Below are positions 61,386-64,000 of a DNA stretch of 64,000 nucleotides, one piece after another. Origin of the DNA: Yersinia enterocolitica (lineage in GTDB: Bacteria; Pseudomonadota; Gammaproteobacteria; Enterobacterales; Enterobacteriaceae); assembly GCA_002082245.2 (NCBI GenBank), contig NBTC02000002.1, positions 3,968,001-4,032,000 of the forward strand, written 5' to 3'. The position numbers and the translations under genes were made by a program. How positions within the stretch are numbered: the first letter of the stretch is position 1; each line of letters starts with the position of its first letter. The notes beneath the pieces were generated by a model, which worked only from the letters and a program-made list of their open reading frames with translations, did not search any database and was not told the origin of the DNA.

Positions 61386-62835
61386 TTCGGGCCGTTATGT
61401 CCGTTGGCTACAGGATATGTTCCGGCCACTCTGGCCGCGTTCACTTTTGAGCCGCATGCTGTGCATGCTGGTGATTGCCCTGCTGCTGGCAGAAAGTATC
61501 TCTGGTTCAATTTGGTACCGTCAGTTTAGTCTGCGCAATCAGGCCAGTCTGGAAAGTACTATCAAAGGGCTGGTGCAAGGGATGCTGACTAGCTACAACT
61601 TTATGTCATCTCTGCCGTATAACTATCGCCATTTAGTGTTGCAACAACAATTGGCGTTAGGTGGCTCGCAGTTTTTTATTTCGATCAATAACCATGTATT
61701 GGATGAAGTGCAATTGCTGAACAGTCAGGCCGCCAGAACCGTGGTCTCGCAGGCAAAACAAGAACTGCGAACACAATTAGGGGAACGGCAGGCGGCGATT
61801 ATCTCCCTGACACCCGCAGATCAACTGAAAGTTTTTAACGCTGGAGTTCTGGTTGATAATCTCCCCCCTGCCTGGGTACGTTTTGGTATCACTACATCCC
61901 ATAAAGATGCGCCAGTATTAGTCATTCAGTTACAACTGAATTCCAATGAATGGCTGTTTCTGGCAGCACCACTGCCACCGCCTTATGATCAGTTAGAAAG
62001 CCCGTTGTTTAGCCTGCGTCAGGTCGGCTTTACCCTGTGTAGTTTGCTTCTGGTTTTACTTTTTACCTGGTGGCTGATTCGGCGTGAACTGAAACCATTA
62101 GCACGGCTAGCCCATGGCGCACTTGAACTCAATAGTTCACTGGACAGTGAACCATTGCCAGAGGAAGGCAGTGCAGAATTGGTTACCGCGACCCGTTCTT
62201 TCAATCAAATGCAAAGCCGTCTGCGCGCTTACCTGCATAATCGTGAAATGCTATTTACCGCTATCAGTCATGACTTGAAAACCCCGCTAACCCGCCTACG
62301 GTTGCGGGTAGAAATGCTAGAAGATGAGACTTTGGGGAAAAAATTTGAACGGGATGTCGCTGACTTGGAAATGATGGTCAAAGGCGCACTGCAAAGTATG
62401 AAGGATACTGATTTACATGAAAATATGGAGTCCATAGATATCATGAATTTGCTAAGGCAAACGATGGACGCCTATCTCAATGTTACTGTTTCCGGTAAAG
62501 CCAGCCCGATCTTTGGCCGCCCTCTGGCGATTAAGCGCCTACTTAATAACATCGTGGAGAATGGGCTGAACTATGGGCAGCGAGTAGAAATAATCCTGTC
62601 AGATCACCGAGATTACATCATGCTGTTTATCCGTGATTTTGGCCCCGGAATTCTCGAGGAGCAGTGGGAGAAAGTATTTAAGCCTTACTATCGTTTGCAA
62701 CAGGATAACCGTGGCAGTGGGTTGGGGCTTGCTATCTCACGTAGCATTGCCAGAGCACATGGTGGTGAAGTGACATTACGTAATCATCCCGCCAGTGGGC
62801 TGATAGTTGAAGTCCGTTTACAACGCTATAACTGA
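61366..62835 (+). CDS. Histidine kinase partner of the response regulator
   Basis: This 489-residue protein from ATG at 61366 (other starts possible) overlaps the regulator by about 20 bp. It has TM1 (about 30-48), a periplasmic sensor region of about 175 residues, TM2 (about 222-245), HAMP, the H box FTAISHDLKTPLTRLRL (H about 302) and an ATPase domain with NNIVENGLNYG, FIRDFGPGI and RGSGLGLAI. The periplasmic sensing domain is unlike any I know. The coupled coding suggests a matched pair. Confidence 0.9.
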   Translation: MLPVNIDSGRYVRWLQDMFRPLWPRSLLSRMLCMLVIALLLAESISGSIWYRQFSLRNQASLESTIKGLVQGMLTSYNFMSSLPYNYRHLVLQQQLALGGSQFFISINNHVLDEVQLLNSQAARTVVSQAKQELRTQLGERQAAIISLTPADQLKVFNAGVLVDNLPPAWVRFGITTSHKDAPVLVIQLQLNSNEWLFLAAPLPPPYDQLESPLFSLRQVGFTLCSLLLVLLFTWWLIRRELKPLARLAHGALELNSSLDSEPLPEEGSAELVTATRSFNQMQSRLRAYLHNREMLFTAISHDLKTPLTRLRLRVEMLEDETLGKKFERDVADLEMMVKGALQSMKDTDLHENMESIDIMNLLRQTMDAYLNVTVSGKASPIFGRPLAIKRLLNNIVENGLNYGQRVEIILSDHRDYIMLFIRDFGPGILEEQWEKVFKPYYRLQQDNRGSGLGLAISRSIARAHGGEVTLRNHPASGLIVEVRLQRYN

Positions 62836-62846
62836 GTCTAATACGC

Positions 62847-64000
62847 ATGTTAAAGACACTATCTCTTATTTTTCTGCTGTTGGTCGCGACCAATGCCACT
62901 GCCGTTAACGTTGAAGTCCTGCATTATTGGACTTCATCCAGTGAGCAGGCGGCACTGTTATCGGTAAAACAGGCGCTGGCCGAAAAAGGGGATAACTGGC
63001 AAGATTTTGCTGTTGCTGGTGGTGCAGGAGAGAGTGCATACAGTGTATTGCAAACGCGTGCTATTGCCGGTAACCCTCCCGGGGCGGCGTTACTAGAAGG
63101 TAAGGCTATTGAGGAGTGGGCCAGACTGGGTTTTCTCTCTAGCCCTTATACGCCGGAGCAAACCGTTGAGTGGGATCAGGCTTTGCCTCTCGCCATCAAA
63201 GCCAACATTAAATATCGTGGTGAGTATGTTGCCGTACCGGTAAACATACATCGTATCAATTGGATGTGGATTAACCCGAAACCTTTCGCCAAATTGAAAT
63301 TAGCCGTACCTACCACATGGGATGAGTTTTTTGCCGTAGCCGATAAGTTACAAGCTGCCGGGTACATTCCATTGGCACATGGCGGGCAGGCATGGCAGGA
63401 CGCCACGGTGTTTGAGAATCTGCTGTTAGGCATGGAAGGCGGGGAATTCTACCGCCAGGTGTTTATGGAACAGCGCAGTAGTGCCATTACCAGCGAGAAG
63501 ATGGTGCGAGTGCTGGAAAAGTTTCGCAAGCTTAAAGGTTATATCGACCCCGATGCCGCCAATCGTCCGTGGCATGAGTCGGTAGAAATGCTGCGCAGTG
63601 GTAAAGCTGCCATGATGATTATGGGCGACTGGGCCAAAGGCGAGATGATGCAGGATGGTGATAATCCCGGCCAAGCGTTTTTGTGTGCGCTGGCTCCCGG
63701 TACTCAGGGCTATTTTATTTATAACACGGACAGCTTTGCTATTTTGCAGCAAAACGGTAATCCAGTCGTGGTATCGGGCCAGCGCCATTTGGCTGATGTA
63801 CTGATGGATAAGCAGTTTCAGGTTACGTTTAATAAACTAAAAGGCTCGATCCCCGCCCGAATGGATGTTTCTTTGCAGGATTTTGACTCCTGCGCGCAGC
63901 AGTCAGGCAAGGCGTTCCGTCAGGCGGAGGCCTCGGGTAAATTGCTGCCGAGTATGGCGCATTCGATGGCGACAGATGCACAAACCAAAGAGATCTTCTT
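62847..64000 (+). CDS. ABC transporter sugar-binding protein, partial (3' end outside)
   Basis: About 384 codons lie in the window, starting MLKTLSLIFLLLVATNATAV with a signal peptide and cut at the right edge. The mature protein has the CUT1 carbohydrate-binding architecture: LHYWTSSSEQAALLSVKQAL, then PVNIHRINWMWINPKPF, TWDEFFAVADKLQAAGYIP, GDWAKGEMM and FQVTFNKLKGSIPARMDV. Close relatives bind glucose, mannose or similar sugars. It starts 11 bp after the kinase gene, so the sensor pair and the binding protein are probably one operon; permease and ATPase genes would be expected further right. Confidence 0.88.
   Translation, partial: MLKTLSLIFLLLVATNATAVNVEVLHYWTSSSEQAALLSVKQALAEKGDNWQDFAVAGGAGESAYSVLQTRAIAGNPPGAALLEGKAIEEWARLGFLSSPYTPEQTVEWDQALPLAIKANIKYRGEYVAVPVNIHRINWMWINPKPFAKLKLAVPTTWDEFFAVADKLQAAGYIPLAHGGQAWQDATVFENLLLGMEGGEFYRQVFMEQRSSAITSEKMVRVLEKFRKLKGYIDPDAANRPWHESVEMLRSGKAAMMIMGDWAKGEMMQDGDNPGQAFLCALAPGTQGYFIYNTDSFAILQQNGNPVVVSGQRHLADVLMDKQFQVTFNKLKGSIPARMDVSLQDFDSCAQQSGKAFRQAEASGKLLPSMAHSMATDAQTKEIF

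Noticed and set aside
60678..62835. QseB/QseC identity for the two-component pair
   Set aside because: The position matches, but receiver and sensor sequences do not resemble QseB or QseC.

Overview
The window is chromosomal DNA of an enterobacterium, most likely a Yersinia. Gene order follows the E. coli block from yqjK through exuRT-uxa, alx, rlmG and fadH to rpoD-dnaG-rpsU, then tsaD, cca, glnE, hldE, ribB, tolC and parE to mdaB, with nearly every product close to its E. coli counterpart. Intergenic spaces carry many ERIC-type elements of about 125 bp, some with internal inserts. This density, the uxaC-uxaB-uxaA order and yjeH behind hldE suggest Yersinia. The species was not determined, and no database was searched.

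Layout: (1) 0-2.5 kb, minus strand: yqjK (partial), yqjE, yqjD, yqjC, mzrA and yqjA, covering ribosome and membrane stress proteins, EnvZ modulation and a DedA transporter. (2) 2.8-11.1 kb: a secreted protein of unknown function, then a hexuronate regulon. ExuR (regulator) and ExuT (uptake) are on the minus strand; UxaC, UxaB and UxaA (isomerase, reductase, dehydratase) are on the plus strand and convert galacturonate and glucuronate towards 2-keto-3-deoxygluconate. (3) 11.4-22 kb: ygjV, sstT, alx with a yybP-ykoY type manganese riboswitch, ygjR, ygjP, an autotransporter with almost no passenger, rlmG and fadH. (4) 22-29 kb: an accessory stretch absent from the E. coli order as I know it: VOC protein and WYL regulator, EamA exporter, HdeD, MFS transporter with divergent HxlR regulator, a ferredoxin-like-fold protein, DinB and a small cysteine-containing secreted protein, then tRNA-Ile2 (ileX). 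(5) 29.3-33.5 kb: the macromolecular synthesis operon rpsU-dnaG-rpoD, minus strand. (6) 33.8-49.4 kb: tsaD, plsY, folB, uppP, cca, ygiM, ygiF, glnE, hldE, yjeH, ubiK, the FMN riboswitch with ribB, and ygiD. (7) 49.6-59.3 kb: tolC, ygiB and ygiC on the minus strand; nudF, yqiB, cpdA, yqiA and parE as a plus-strand run; then a LysR regulator. (8) 59.4-64 kb: mdaB-ygiN, then a two-component system overlapping in its coding frames and followed by a sugar-type ABC binding protein that runs off the window. In E. coli the corresponding place holds qseBC.

No prophage, insertion sequence, CRISPR array, plasmid origin or rRNA was seen. The items most worth a second look are the two-component/sugar-binding cluster at the right end, the passenger-poor autotransporter in AT-rich DNA, the imperfect 120-bp tandem duplication that includes the tsaD stop codon, the ERIC elements with inserts, and the spaced repeats upstream of parE.
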